Shown: positions 35,450 to 50,054, counted from the first letter of the stretch. The stretch: DNA of 64,000 bases from Juglans regia (GCF_001411555.2 NC_049911.1:8006209-8070208), one strand, 5' to 3'. The notes: generated by a model not told the origin, from the letters alone. Program-made: numbers and translations.

Positions 35450-36675
35450 CTCTTACCTGTCCAAAATCCGCACTGGTTCCTCGGTGTAAATCATATCCTC
35501 TTGAATCTGAAGGGGTTAATGGTATATAATGTGGGTGGGGTCATAGATGTACTTCCTCAACATAGACACATGAAACACGTTATGCACTCCCGAGAGTGCC
35601 GGTGGTAGAGCCACCCTGTACGCCACTAGTCCAATCTGATCAAGAATCTCAAACGGTCCAATATATCTTGGGCTCAACTTACCCTTCTTTCCGAATCTCA
35701 TAACTCCTTTCATCGGTGCAATCCTAAAAAATACCTTACTCCCACCTCAAACTCTAACTGGCGATGACGTTTATTTGCATAACTCTTTTGTTGGCTTTGA
35801 GCTGCTTTCATTCTAGCCCGAATGGTATCAATCTTCTCAGTGGTCTGCTGAATAATCTCTGGCCCTATAAGTTTCCTTTCACCTACTTCATCCCAATACA
35901 ATGCCATACAAAACCTCATAGAGTGCCATCCCAATGCTAGCCTGGAAACTATTATTATAAGCAAACTCAACCAATGGTAAATGTCGCATCCAAGTTCCCT
36001 TAAAATCCATCACACACACCCTCAACATGTTTTCTAAAATCTAAATAGTCTTTTCTGACTGTCCATTTGTCTTAGGGTGAAAAGCAGTATTGAAACTTAA
36101 CTTAGTACCCATTGCCTCTTGTATGCTTCGCTAGAACTTAGAAGTAAAACGGGGATCTCTATCTGATACAATGGATACCAATACTCCATCCAACCTTACT
36201 ATCTCCCGCACATACAACTCAGCTAGTTTCTCCAGTTTATAAGAAACTTTAATGGGCACAAAACGGGCGGTCTTTGTTAAGCGATCCACGATCACCCATA
36301 TAGCATCTTGTCTGCTTAAAGTCCTTGGTAGACCTGTCACGAAGTCCAAGGAGATATGCTCCCACTTCCACTCTGGAGTGGCTGTAATAACCCTGTAGGT
36401 CTCTGATGCTCCGCCTTCACTTGTTGGCAAATTAGGCATTGTTCCACAAATTTAGCAATTTCTCTTTTCATACCATTCCACCAAAAATACTCTCTCAAGT
36501 CCCGATACATCTTGGTACTCCCTGGGTGAATAGTGTATAAAGAACGGTGTGCCTCTTCAAGAATTACCCTTTTTAGTTCATCATCAGCAGGTATGCATAC
36601 TCTACCTCTAAACCTCAAAACTCCATCCTTGGAAACGCTAAAATCAATTTTGTCCCTATTCCCGACTTCTTCCAC
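35450..36675 (-). pseudogene. Gypsy A integrase with GPY/F-type C-terminus
   Basis: The zinc-binding part reads HRSLYTIHPGSTKM and later [14 protein letters not shown]. The core has [27 protein letters not shown] and [12 protein letters not shown], holding two catalytic Asp. The last Glu region near 36,050 is broken. The C-terminal part at 35,713-35,516 has [13 protein letters not shown] and [13 protein letters not shown], the GPY/F module. At least three frame breaks separate the pieces. Confidence 0.88.
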
Positions 36676-36701
36676 TAGCTCACCAACCCTGAGTCCACTT
36701 T

Positions 36702-37262
36702 CTAAGCAGCTTTGATTCTATCTATCAAGGTAGGTTGAACTACTAAACTGGCCATGAAAGCATTTGTATCACTAGCAATGACTTCAATACTGGCTCTTTC
36801 TAAGTCCATTAACAACCTATGCTGAGTGGTAATGGCTGCAACTGTCGGTCCCATTGACTTCCTACTTAGGGCGTCGGCTACAACATTAGCTTTGCCTGGG
36901 TGATAATTAATGGTGCAATCATAATCCTTGATCAACTCAAGCGATCTCCTTTGCCTCATATTTAATTCTTTTTGAGTAAAGAAATATTTCAAACTCTTGT
37001 GATCCGTATAAATTTCACACTTTTCCCCATACAAATAGTCTCTCTAGAGCTTGAGTGCAAAAATGACTATCGTGAGTTCCAGATCATGTGTGGGATAATT
37101 CTGCTCATACCCTTTCCGTTGGCGTGAGGCATAAGCTATAATCTTCCCATTTTGCATCAGTACACACCCCAATCCAAGCCTTGATGCATCGCTATAGACA
37201 ACAAATCCACCTCTAGCCGTGGGCACTATTAACACCGGAGCTGTCACTAATCTTTGTTTCAA
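36702..37262 (-). pseudogene. Gypsy A RNase H domain
   Basis: It reads [24 protein letters not shown] and NYPTHDLEL, then after a break [15 protein letters not shown] and [11 protein letters not shown]. These are the catalytic Asp-bearing blocks of the Gypsy RNase H fold (usually FTxDAS, LE, TDHKSL, VADALSR). A stop separates the halves at about 37,040. Confidence 0.88.
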
Positions 37263-37505
37263 CTCCTGGAAGCTTTCTTCACACTTTGTTGTCCATTCAA
37301 ACTTATTATTTTTCCTGGTGAGTGCAATGAGAGGAATTGCTATCCTAGAAAACCCATCAATGAATCAACGGTAATAACCCGCCAATCCCAAAAAGCTTCT
37401 AACCTCATGAACATTTTTTGGCGCCAACCAATTAACCATTGCTTCCACTTTTCCAGGGTCCACTGAAATGCCGTCTTTCGAAACTACATGCCCTAGAAAC
37501 GTGAT

Positions 37506-38187
37506 TCAATCAAGCCAAAATTCACACTTCTTCAACTTAGCAAACAACTGTTTATCTCTGAGTGTCCCAAGTGCCAACTTCAAATGTTCTTCATGCTCGG
37601 TCTTGCTTTTGGAGTATATCAGTATGTCATCAATAAAGACAACCACAAACTTATCCAAAAACTCATGGAATACCCTGTTCATCAAATCCATGAATACTGC
37701 TGGGGCGTTAGTCAGGCCAAAAGGCATGACCAAAAACTCATAATGGCCATAGAGTCCTGAACGCCGTCTTAGCCACGTTTTCTACCCTAATATTCAATTG
37801 ATGGTAACCCGATCAAAGATCAATCTTTGAAAATACTTGAGCACCCGGAAGCTGATCAAACAAATCTTCTATTCGGAGTAGCGGGGACTTATTCTTTATG
37901 GTTACCCAATTAAGTTCCCTGTAATCGATACACATTCTCATCGATCCATCATTCTTCTTCACAAAGAGAATTGGAGCTCCCCAAGGTGATACACTGGGCC
38001 TGATGAAACCCTTATCCAACAAATCTTGCAACTGTTTCTTGAGTTCCACTAATTCAGGCGGCGCCATTCGATAAGGTGCTTTCGAAAGGGGTGTCGTGTT
38101 TGGGACTAGTTCAAAAGCAAATTCTACCTCTCGCTTGGGTGGAAGTCCAGATAAATCTTCTGGGAAAACATCTGGATATTCACTCAC
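37506..38187 (-). pseudogene. Gypsy A reverse transcriptase
   Basis: The first part (38,187-37,813) has [36 protein letters not shown] and [10 protein letters not shown]. The second part (37,733-37,506) has [20 protein letters not shown] and [13 protein letters not shown], including the catalytic IDD. A frame break lies between them near 37,770. Apart from that the catalytic boxes look normal, so this copy is only moderately old. Confidence 0.9.
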
Positions 38188-38196
38188 AACAGGTAT

Positions 38197-38970
38197 CTAT
38201 TCCAACTTCAACTTTTCCTTTGGTGCTTCTACCACACAGGCTAAGAATCCCTGACAACCATCGCGCAACAATTTTCCAACCTGAATGGCATAAATGATGG
38301 GTGGAACCAACCTCACTTTCGACCCTGTGAGCTGAAATTCACTTTCTTTTGGGGGTCTGAAAGCCACTTCTTTTTTAAAACAATCAATACTAGCATGATA
38401 AGAAGCCAGCCAATCCATACCCAAAATCACATCAAACCCAACCATGTGGAACACTATTAAATCTGCTGGCATCAGTCTTCCCTCTATAGATAGAAGGCAT
38501 CCCGGTAGAATCTCACTACAGACTACCGAATTTCCTATTGGGGTCGCAACCACTAACTTGTGCTTCAACCTTTCAGTTTCTAAAGTGCAAAATTTAGAGT
38601 AAGCCGTGGAAACAAAAGAATGTGTCGCTCCCTAGTCAAATAACACAATAGCATTATTAGAAAACAAAGAAAGAGTACCTGTGACCACACACACCCGTAA
38701 TGGAACTTCATTTCTCTGAGGTGGCGGTATGGTCACCTTGTTGCTACCCAATTGCATTGGGCAGTCCCTGATGTAGTGTCCCGATTTGCAGCAACGGAAA
38801 CACAATCTTGCACCTTTTATGCACTCTCCGGAGTGCACTTGATTGCAAGTCCTACACTGATAGGGCTGTTGGTCACCTTGAACCGGCATTTTTCCTGAGC
38901 TACTACCTTCATTCCTCTTTTTCCACCGTCCCTGGTCCATGTTGGATTGGTACCCAGTAGGAGTAGTCAT
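38197..38970 (-). pseudogene. Gypsy A zinc knuckle and protease
   Basis: The nucleocapsid knuckle reads CFRCCKSGHYIRDC (CCHC kept). The protease active site reads LFD, a TAG stop, then GATHSF, so the stop replaces the Ser of the usual DSGA triad. Downstream VIFHMV-type sequence VGFDVILGMDWLASYHA is the conserved protease C-terminal block. Confidence 0.87.
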
Positions 38971-39663
38971 TTTCCTTTATTCATGCAATGCAGCGCTCCT
39001 TTGGAGGGTTCTTTCAAAAACTGTGGCCTTATTCACCATTTCTGATAAGTTCCGAATTTGAAAACCCACCACACGCTCATAAAGTTTCTCATTCAGTCAT
39101 TGCTCAAATTTGCACGCCTTCTTTTCCTCATTGGGAATCAAATAAGTAGCAAAATGGGATAACTTAGTAAACCTAGTTGCATACTTATGTATCGTCATTG
39201 TTCCCTGCACCAAGGGGGCAAATCCCATAGCCTTGTCCTCACGGAACGAGCTAGGAAAGAAGCGCTCAAGAAAGATCTGTTTGAAATGCAACCAATTTAT
39301 TATCTCTGTCCCCTCTACTTCTCTGATAGTTCTTTCAGAGATCCACCACCTATTCGCTTCCCCGGTAAGGTTGAATGTGGTGTACGCCACCTTTTGCTCA
39401 TCTGTACGGGTTAGGACCCGTAAAATCAACTCAATGTCCTGAATCCAATCCTCCGCCAAAGTTGGATCGCCTCTCCCATCAAATAAAGGAGGTGCATTTG
39501 ATTGAATTGTTCTACGGTATAGCCCCTTTCATTATAGTTATGCTAGTGACCTGAGGGATTCTGCATGAGGTCATCAATTAATTGATGAGCCGCTGCTCGT
39601 AGTACATCAGAAGCACTCGGGTTTGCTTCCCTTTCTTTCTAGTTTGCATTCAGATCTGACATG
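38971..39663 (-). pseudogene. Gypsy A gag capsid
   Basis: From an ATG at 39,663 the frame reads MSDLNAN then TAG, and later DPTLAEDWIQDIELIL, ANRWWISE, FKQIFLERFFPSSFRE and MTIHKYATRFTKLSHFA. These are the retrotransposon gag domain blocks. Several stops and a frame change break it. The start is chosen because it follows the LTR and primer site by the usual spacing. Confidence 0.8.
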
Positions 39664-40137
39664 CTGAAACAACGAGGTGGCATCTTGACAAAAATAACTA
39701 GAATCTTTACTAATCGTTTCAAAAATAGAGTTTATATGAACATAAATAATTAGTGGCATTCGTAAAAACAAAATATATATATTATATTTCAAAATTATAA
39801 GAATACCCATAAAAGAGAGGAAAGAAGTACACACAACTGTAGTTATAATCAAATTCCCAAAATCTAATACTTTACCCCATCTAACAATTTAAGAAGACTC
39901 CGTAATTAAACTAAACCTTAATCAACATGAACATAGTTCATAGACCTGTGAAATACCACACCTCAAAACCATTCCCAAAGCTTGCGAATTCTAAGACTTC
40001 CCACATCTACAATATTCAACCCTATAGTGCGCTTCACTATCATAGAAAATCTAAAAATGATTTCTTAAACACTATCTATACTCTGAAATCTTACATACTA
40101 TAGTCTGCAAAACCTCAAACCTGGCTCTGATACCAAA

Positions 40138-42642
40138 TGTAACACCCCAAACCCAGGTGGATTGGTGAATTACTACTTGTCACTTAAAACATGTTTCCCA
40201 ACACAACTAAAATAAATCTCCAAAAACTTTATTACCAAAACTAAACCTCATGTGTTCTAAATAACCACCATGAAAACTCCACAAAGTCGTTACAGCAGCA
40301 AAAATAAACTAAGGAGTCCACAATCTCCCGGTAGTCATGACAAACCAAACTAATAATTTCATAAGTCTTACTAAACCCAAGATATAATTAAATCTAAGAG
40401 ACATTAAAACTAAAGGATATCAGAATTCCTTCTTCTAACATCCTCTCCTTAGCTTAATCATGCTCACCAATCTAATCCAGGTCCTCAGTTGGACCCTCCA
40501 CATCATCTGAAAAATATTATGAAGATAGGGGGTGAGTTATCAACAACTCAGTAAGTAGAGGACATATGCTAGTGTGCAAACATGAGCATTTACAAAATAT
40601 AGCATGCAGAACAAAATATTTTCCAGAGTTATCATGCAGAACAGAACATGTTTTCAAAAGTAATAAAGCGATGGTTTTAAGACAAGTAAAAACCCATAGT
40701 ATTTTGGCATAACATAAACTGAGTATCATCATCACATCAAAACAGAGCATCTTATAGAGCAGAGACCATGTTTCACCCCCGTGGTAGGGTTGTGCCAACC
40801 CCGGTGGCCAAACCGGGCAGAGACAGTGGTGTTTCCCTTATTCTTCTCGGAGCCTCAAGTGTGCACACAGTAAAGGCCACAACAAGACCACTTTGTTTCC
40901 AAAGTAGGTTCACTCAGAGACAGAGAAGTTGGTACTAACCCAAACAGAGGAGAGCATAATAGAGCAGAGCAGAGACAAAGTCAGATACAAAATCAATACA
41001 CCATGCCAAAGGTTTTCAGATGCCATATCAAAATAAACCAGAGTACCAAAACATAATCAGATCATTCTCACATACTGAACAAAAGTCGGAGCATCTTTCT
41101 AAATCAATGCACAATTTTTCAGATTCTCAATATTGCTCTTTTTCAGATTTCAGAAACAACATGACAAAATTTAGCTCATGTTTACACAATGCATGTCAGA
41201 AAATATTTTCCTTTTTTCATATAGATTTCATGAGTAGTGCAAATAAGCGATCGATGTTGGTTTTGTTTTCCCAAGTTCTCATTTCATCACAAAATATGCA
41301 AAATTTTCAGAAAGTCAACCTCAGTCTTAATAACTCGTATAAAGCCTAGTATAGAAACCCCACTTACCTGACTCCTGCAGCGCAATAACTATGTCTTGAA
41401 TTCGACCTCTAAAAATCTTGTCACCTATTCATAGAAACAAAATATATATACTAAGTATTAAATGACAATTGGCATAACTTCCATCTAATAATTAAAACCC
41501 ACAATCCCAAACCATATTATAGCAAAAACAACTCACTAAGACAACCATATAGAAATCTGGACAGCCCGCATTTTAATCCAAAATACCATATACTAATCTA
41601 AATATTGACCTATACACCCATCAAAGTCAACGTCAAACACAAACAATCAAAATATCAACCCCACTTCAATGGCCCTTAACTCCAAGCAATCATCACAACT
41701 CAACCAAAACAAGAACAATATTACTCTAAATAATTTAACCTCCACTCCAACAGTCGTATAAAAACCCGAACAGCACAAAAACAACACCTACTCAACTCCG
41801 AGTATCCATTTGGTTTACTGCACATCCAATTCAAATAATTCAAAACTCCAAGACCATTCCAACACAAGGTGTTTGCTTGCACACCAACAAAGCCCGAGAA
41901 CTCACGAACTACGTATTAAAACAGAAATTTCATCGAAGTGACTTGAAGTGAAAGTGTGTGTGCGTGCGTAAGAGACCGAGAATGAGAATGGCTTACCAGT
42001 GAAAGTTAAATTCTCCCGTGATGGCTTCCCTAGTTACACAAAAAAAAAAAACCAAATCCGAAGACCCACGAAAACGCAATACCCAAGAACCACAAGGCAA
42101 CAACCAAAACTGCAAGTGATGAGAAAGAGAGGGTCGGCTGAGAGAGTTGTAGTTCAGGGTCTTAATTGCAGAATAAAAGAGTGGGAGAAGGAGATACATA
42201 GGTAGAAAAAAAATCACAAAGTGGAAGAGGAAGAGCCGCGTCTGCAGAGGGAAAATCTAACTGCAGAAAATAGAGGTACACGAGAGGGAGAGAGACGCAC
42301 AAACTCTGCAAAAAATGGAGGGATGCGTGAGAGAGGCATCAACTTTGAACCGAATGTGAGGGAAAGGAAAATGGAGAAAAATGCTAGGCATCACCTTCGG
42401 ACTCAAGCACTGACCCAATGAAAAATAAGAGATGGAAACGGGAAGGGAAGTGGGTTACGGTAGAGAGAGGGACATGGGGGAAAACCAGAAAAGAGAAACC
42501 GAAAGAGAGAAAAGAGGGAGAAAGAATCGGGGGGGGGGGGGAAGCTTACCCCCAAAACGGCATTGTTCGCACACCTTCAATGAAATGGGGCTGGGCCCTT
42601 GTGCATGATCCGGGCCTAACAAAAGAAAAATTGGGCCTTACA
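40138..42642 (-). repeat. 5' LTR of Gypsy A
   Basis: It is 2,505 bp long, the promoter-bearing LTR for the minus-strand element. It starts at the exon 2 junction. It holds a G-run at about 42,529-42,540 not matched in the other LTR, plus small deletions. Confidence 0.92.
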
Positions 42643-42916
42643 CAGGGTGAATTTGATAGGGCGTTCCATCTTTTTGGTAATTCGGGCTTTGAGTTGTGGG
42701 GATCTCAGGAAACCTCCGATCAGTGCATGCACTCTCTTCTGAATAGTTCCATTGATTTGGAGTATGGAATTCTTTCCAAATAACTTTGTGATTGATTTGG
42801 GATATGCTGGGATAAAAGTGCTCCCATGGTTTTGTAAGATAACCTTATTGGCTTCCGGATCTGTAGAAACTATGGTGGGCGTTCCCAAGATGTTTGTTCT
42901 GAACACCTTCTTGTAC
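42643..42916 (-). pseudogene. CYP90C1: CYP90C1-like copy 2, exon 2, upstream part
   Basis: After a CTTAACAG acceptor the frame reads YKKVFRTNILGTPTIVSTD, then VILQNHGSTFIPAYPKSI, LFGKNSILQINGT, VHALIGGFLRSPQLK and RPIKFTL, and then runs into the Gypsy LTR. These are the B-helix to C-helix blocks of CYP90C (NILGTP..ISTD, AYPKSIT.L.G..SIL.ING). The reading frame is open up to the insertion. Confidence 0.92.
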
Positions 42917-43984
42917 CTGTTAAGAGAGAGACAGAAGAAGGGTTCCTGTTTCATTCTTGCTTTCCATGTTACTTTCTCATTGATTGAAGGAAGATAAAAA
43001 GGGCTTGATACATGAAAAGGAAATGGTCAATTCATTGCGAGGCTGGAATCTGTGAGTATGGAGAAGGAGAATAGGCTGTGGTTACCGACTGCACAAACAA
43101 ATAAACTGAGCTCCAGTGCTTAAAGGTCTAGCTACTGCAAAGCAGGCTTTTCACTCTTTTAACTTCTTGGGGGAGCAGTTGCTTCTTTCAAATTACCTTG
43201 TTTTGCAATGGTCACCATCAGCCATGAATGAATGAAAAATATCCTCTTCTGCTTTCATCCCAGACAACTCCATGTTTGGTTTATAAAGAACATATATATT
43301 TCTGAATGGTTTTTTCTTGATCCTTTTAGTGACAACTTCAATTGATTGTGAGTCTTGAACATAGTCTCATATTCTACATTTTCCATTTTTTCAGAGTGAC
43401 TGCTATTGAGTTTTAGCTAAATTATGGAAACTAACTTTGCATGTATTATTTGTCTCTTTCTTCCATATTTAGGAGATAATTTATAAAAAAATGTTAACTG
43501 CTATTTCAGATCATTCATTTAAACATCCAAATCAGCCACACTTGAGGGTTACTAACTCAGTATGCCCTTTTACAGTAATCAATCATCAATATTAATTGGT
43601 TATGATTAATTGATAATTTGAACAAGTTACTAATAAAGCCTTTCATTTGGTGATGAACGAATACTGATTGTTGGATATTTATATAACTATGACATCTGAA
43701 TCTCTGCTAGACGAATGGTCATGAAGGCTTCCATAGACGGAAATGTTTTTAGGTATATATATATTTAGGTATATATATATATAGAGAGAGAGAGAGATAG
43801 AGAGAGAGAGAGCATGTATAAGCATGAAAGATGGGATGTGACATTGCTATACTTAAGACTGCAAGCCTTTTGTAACATGTGAAATGATTTTTCGAAGACA
43901 ACAAGAACAAGACAAATAATTTTTGGACAAATGCCAATTTAATATTATTGTATTTTCATCAATTTTTATTACTCTGTTTACTAT
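42917..43984. other. Upstream flank of P450 copy 2, exon 1 not found
   Basis: This should be intron 1 and exon 1 of the P450, but no membrane anchor or PxGxxGWP-type hinge was recognised. AT-rich DNA with TA and GA microsatellites at about 43,756-43,813. Confidence 0.5.
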
Positions 43985-46900
43985 ATATAGAGGAAAAATT
44001 CTACTCAGCTACCGGTCGGTTATCGCACACCACACACATGAACCCGGTCTTCTACCCCACATCACATTTTTTCCCTCTCACCCATCACTCCCCCAAGCCA
44101 TCCCTAGCCATCCTGTTCTCCTCAGACTACAGCCTTCTTTGTTTCTCATCCCTAAAGCCGAAGTCTTCTCCCTCAACCCATCTCTTCTCCGAAGCTAGCA
44201 CCGAAGTCTTCTCCTGCAACCCATCTCCTCCCTCGCCTAGCACCCATTTCTTCTTCGTCAACCCAGCCTTCTTCGTATCTCACCCCTAGCGCCGAAGTCT
44301 TCTCCCTCAACCCATCTCTTCTCCGACTCCATCGCCCATCTCTTCTCCCTCAAACCCCTATCATACTCTTCCCTCACCCATCACCCCGAGGTCGCTCACA
44401 CCTGAAACCCTAGAAATGCTATTTTTCGTCCTCAACGAAGACCCCATCTCTCTCACCCCCTTAGTCCCAATCTTTCTCGTCGTCACTCTCCCGAGCCCTT
44501 GAGTCCCAATCTGTGCTTAAACCCTAAAAAACCCTTCTTTTGTTCAAGCTAATACTCACTCAGTCATACCCATTTCGCCATTTCATTTAGGTTACAAGTT
44601 TTAGACCAAGCCCCAATAGTCCTATCAAGGTGATAAATCTATTTTAACTGCTTTCAACAATTTTTTCTTATCTTTACGTTTTTTTTAAATTATCATCTAT
44701 GTTTGCGATGTTGGCCTTTAAGTAGAGCTAAAAGATCTTCGAAGTTTGTAGAAATATTTGGGTTGTTTGCAAATATTTCTTTGCCTTTGTGTGTTTGAGA
44801 TCTTTGGGTTTTTCCTATTATAGAATAAAAGCTCTTTGCATTTGAAGAAGAATAGTCATCCCTTTCATTAGCTCTTGCTTTTGGGGGAACAAGTTGGCTT
44901 GAAAGACCTTGCCTTGAATTGAAGTGAAGCATATAACAAACAAAAATTGAAAAGTAGCGATTTGAACTTCATACACAGAAGATGAAAGAATTGAAGATGA
45001 AAGAATGCATTGAATATGCCTAATCCTAAAAGAGAAGTGCTTTTCAAGAACAATGAACTTGCCTAATCCTAAAAGAAAAGTGCTTTTAACCAGAAAAATT
45101 GATTGATTGATTTATTTTCATTTATAGGACCCTCATCTTTTTTATTTATTTTTCTTTATTTATGAGACTATAAATAGAGTTTTAGAGGAGTTATTTTGAT
45201 TGGCTATTGAACTTTTTGAGGTCTATCGCTTTGTCTCTTTTTGGTGCTATGAATAAATAGAATCAACTTTTTCTTAACATCTAACAAATCGGTATTTAAG
45301 CAATTATTCATACCCTACTTATAAAACCTAGAAAAATTGTTGTTGGCAGTTCGTCACATTTGTTGTTGTTTCAGGGGGATGATATGCATAGGACAAAAGC
45401 GTTTCCACAAAAATCCTAGAAGGAAATTTATTGCTGAGTGAGTACGAAGTTAAAAAAATCAAAGATAAACTAATAAAGAGAGAGAATGAGCTTCACAAGC
45501 AAGAAGACGAACTTCAAAGGTGGAGCGCAGAGAATAGGGGTGCACATATACTGTTATGTTTGTTCTGGACCATATCTCTTGTAATAGTTTTTGGTTGGAT
45601 CGGGCTATAGAATGTATGGGGACAGTTTCAAATGTAATCTAATCTATTTTGAGTAAGTAGCTCTCGTTTTTGAGAGGGGCATGAAACATTGTAAGGTTTG
45701 CATGAAACATTTTGAGTAATCTAATCTAATCTATTTTTTTCTAAGCTGCATATGCTCTTGCACACATGAGCATGCTAAGGTTTGCATGTAGGAAGTCCTT
45801 TAGCTATGTTTGCCAATAACTCTTAATTGAAAATGGCTTAAAGTGCTAGAAAGCCATAAAGTTAAGGTGCTTATGGATATTTCGGCTTTTGTAACCTTGG
45901 ATTTTAGATCCTCAATCAGAGTTTCCATATCCCAAATTGCAGAATATATTTTTCTTTAAGCTATTCAATGCAATCTTGAAGCTTAGTCTTCATTTCAATT
46001 TCTCATTGAATTGAACCATTCCAATTAAATTGAACAAGCTAGACTTGACCAACCATGTCCCTTGAAATATCCGTAAGCACCTCAGCAACATCCATTAAGT
46101 TGCAGGGCTCCTATATATGAAAAAGAATAAATTCCTCAACTAAGAAAAGCATAACATGTAGTCTTAGTGGAAAAAAAAATTAACACCCTTCAGGGCTCCT
46201 TCATAATCATAGCCTGTAAGCTTGATCAACTTGCATAAATGATCAACTAAACCATATTTACAATCATATTACATATCTGGTTTACCCCTTTACACTTCAA
46301 GAAATTATTACACTTTAAGAAAATAAACCTTGCGGAACAATATTTGGTTTGTCCACTTTACACTTCAAGAAAATATTAACCCCTTTACATATCATATTAC
46401 ACTTCTTGAATGTATTACACTCTAAGAAAATATTACACATCAATATTTGGTTTATACCTATACCGACAATTCAAACTTCAAATAACTAAACATAACACTA
46501 ACTAATAGCTTGAGAAAATCAAATAAAATGTTGGTATTTATAACTGTACGAACAAATTAAAAATAAAATGCTAACTGAACATAAGTCAAACTAACTAATA
46601 GCTATGTAAATGCACGTTGCTTTAATACTTGAACCATTTAATACATAAAACTAACTAACCATTTCTTTGAGAACAACAATTAATATTAGCAGCAAACCAA
46701 CTCATACGTGCAGTAGTACCCAATTAATGTCGCATTCAACAAAAGGCTCAAATTAGATCTCAATCAGTGTATAAAAAAATGAATAAAAAAAAATCAGCAA
46801 CTAGTACAATTGAGTACAATTGATGATTTCGAAATTAACTAGTATATCATTAAGCTCTTTTGGAGTTGAAAACTTCACTTCAACTACACTCTTCTCAAAC

Positions 46901-47945
46901 AATCCAAAGATAAATATTCAATCCAAAGCAGGTCCCGTCCTGTTTTGATAACTTTTCATCATGACGATCTAGATTCATTACATCTAAACTTAGTTACTAA
47001 AAACACTTTTTTTCCCATGGCATGGATCCCTCACATCTAAACTTGTCCAGAATTTGCCTATTGCCCATCAAACAATCCAAAGAATTTTCATGCAGATTTT
47101 ACAATTCAAAAGTCACCCACATTCTAAAGTTTTTGATACATCTTGAATTTAGTTACTAGAAACACCGTTGGATCAAAATTCTCGTTACTATTTTGATGTT
47201 TGCAAAACCAAAATAAAAGATAAAACTCATAGGACATGGGTTTTACATGTCTGTGGAAGAAGCTACCAGTTGTTCAACAATTCTATTGCAGAGTATACTA
47301 TAAATGAGACGAAAAAGTGTTTTCCATTCCCATTCGCTTGGGAAAGCATCAAATGATGATCTCCAATAAAAAAATAGCAATAGAAAAGATAAAGAAGAGA
47401 AATATATGTAAAACAAACCCACACCCTCAAAATATGACAGATCTTAGACTTTATCGACTTTTAAACAAACCTAACAAGTCAACAGATAAAGCAAAAGAAA
47501 AATAAAAGGAGCACTACCACCAACAACAGAACAGATTTAAAAAAATGGTAGAGATTCTCAATTTTCAATCAACTGGAACCCTAGAAATCCAAAAAAGAAA
47601 GTGAAAGATAAAATAGAAAGAGAAAATAGTACCTTTCGGCTGGTGGAAGTAGAAGACGGCCGGTGATGATGTCGGAAGCATAACCAATCGAGCGGAGGGG
47701 CGAAATCGTGGAGAGTGACAAGCAGCTGGGAGGGGGGAGGGGGAGAGAGAACGAAGAGGGGGGAGAAAGGGAGATAATGTGGAGATTTTGTATCCCAAAT
47801 TCAAAATGCAAGTTTCGATTAAAAAAATAAATAAATGGCACATCAGTCGGTGTGTGGAGGTTGTGGAATAGGAGGTGATTGTGTAGAAGAACTCTTGGAA
47901 CTAAGCAACTCCATCTTCTAGAAAACAAATAGGGTGAGTTATTGC
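43985..47945. mobile_element. Possible Mutator-like element, weak
   Basis: The left end (AAATTCTACTCAGCTACC, then CACACCACACAC) and the reverse complement of the right end (AGTTCTTCTACACAATCACC, then CTCCACACACCGACTGATG) show loose similarity over about 60 bp. This resembles long degenerate Mutator-like terminal inverted repeats. Both ends lead into C/T-rich DNA on the inward strand. No transposase and no 9-bp duplication were found. A minus-strand frame at 44,693-44,932 and an AT-rich middle have no recognisable function. Confidence 0.3.
44150..44350 (+). repeat. Short direct repeats of CCGAAGTCTTCTCCCTCAAC
   Basis: The phrase GCCGAAGTCTTCTCCCTCAA with CCCATCTCTTCTCCGA occurs at about 44,157 and 44,290. 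A related copy starts near 44,200 (CACCGAAGTCTTCTCCTGC). It is a C/T-rich subterminal block of the candidate element and not a gene. Confidence 0.6.
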
Positions 47946-48034
47946 ACATCTTTTGTACTTCTTTATTAAATAAAATTTAAGTTACTTGCAAAGTCAAAAT
48001 AAAATTTGGGTAGTGAGGTTTTCTCAAGTATTAT

Positions 48035-48125
48035 GTGAATAGTAATGAAAAAATAATGATAGAATATTGAATAGTAGTGAATAGTAATAAAAAGTATGTG
48101 AAAAGTAATAATAAAATAATGAATA
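48035..48125 (+). repeat. GTGAATAGTAAT repeats upstream of the peroxidase
   Basis: Several imperfect copies of GTGAATAGTAAT and AAAATAATGA lie in tandem. It may be a MITE end or simple repeat; the boundaries are not clear. Confidence 0.5.
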
Positions 48126-48162
48126 ATAGTAAGGTATTATGATGTCTACAAAAAGTTTCCCT

Positions 48163-48168
48163 TATAAA
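48163..48168 (+). promoter_or_regulatory. Probable TATA box of the peroxidase
   Basis: TATAAA lies 128 bp upstream of the ATG at 48,296, a normal plant spacing with a short 5' leader. It follows AT-rich repeats and precedes CCCCCCTAATGC. It is suggestive only, as the gene is broken. Confidence 0.4.
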
Positions 48169-48295
48169 TCCCCCCTAATGCTTTTCATCAACTTTCATCA
48201 TAGTAGGTCCTGAAAATTTCTCTGCGAGTGTTTTATACAGAGAGGGGTCTTGATCTTGAAAGTATTGGGATAAAAAGAGAGAGACAATAATAATA

Positions 48296-49933
<1,638 letters not shown>

Positions 49934-50054
49934 TTAGCTCCATTATAATACTGCAGTTCCATCGAGTGTCGTGTGCTTTTCCTGCAACATTTTCCTGATT
50001 AGTTAATACTATATATGACATATTTTAAGTGCTTGGTATATGAACCAACGTAAA

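Larger units (their letters stand above)
32720..42642 (-). mobile_element. Ty3/Gypsy retrotransposon A (9.9 kb) inside P450 exon 2
   Basis: The LTRs are 32,720-35,270 and 40,138-42,642, starting TGTAACACCCC and ending GGGCCTTACA. The target duplication is CAAGG at 32,715-32,719 and CAGGG at 42,643-42,647 (4 of 5 match). The primer site TGGTATCAGAGCCAGG adjoins the right LTR and the polypurine tract adjoins the left LTR, both on the minus strand. Gag, protease, reverse transcriptase, RNase H and integrase follow in Gypsy order, each with stops or shifts. The LTR length and the ending after GAGGACGGAATTTTTG suggest the Tekay/Del lineage. It inserted in the same orientation as the P450. Confidence 0.93.

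Noticed and set aside
43170..43290. Minus-strand frame starting MELSGMKAEED as P450 exon 1
   Set aside because: It has no membrane anchor and no proline-rich hinge, and stops after 26 codons. It does not match the CYP90 N-terminus.
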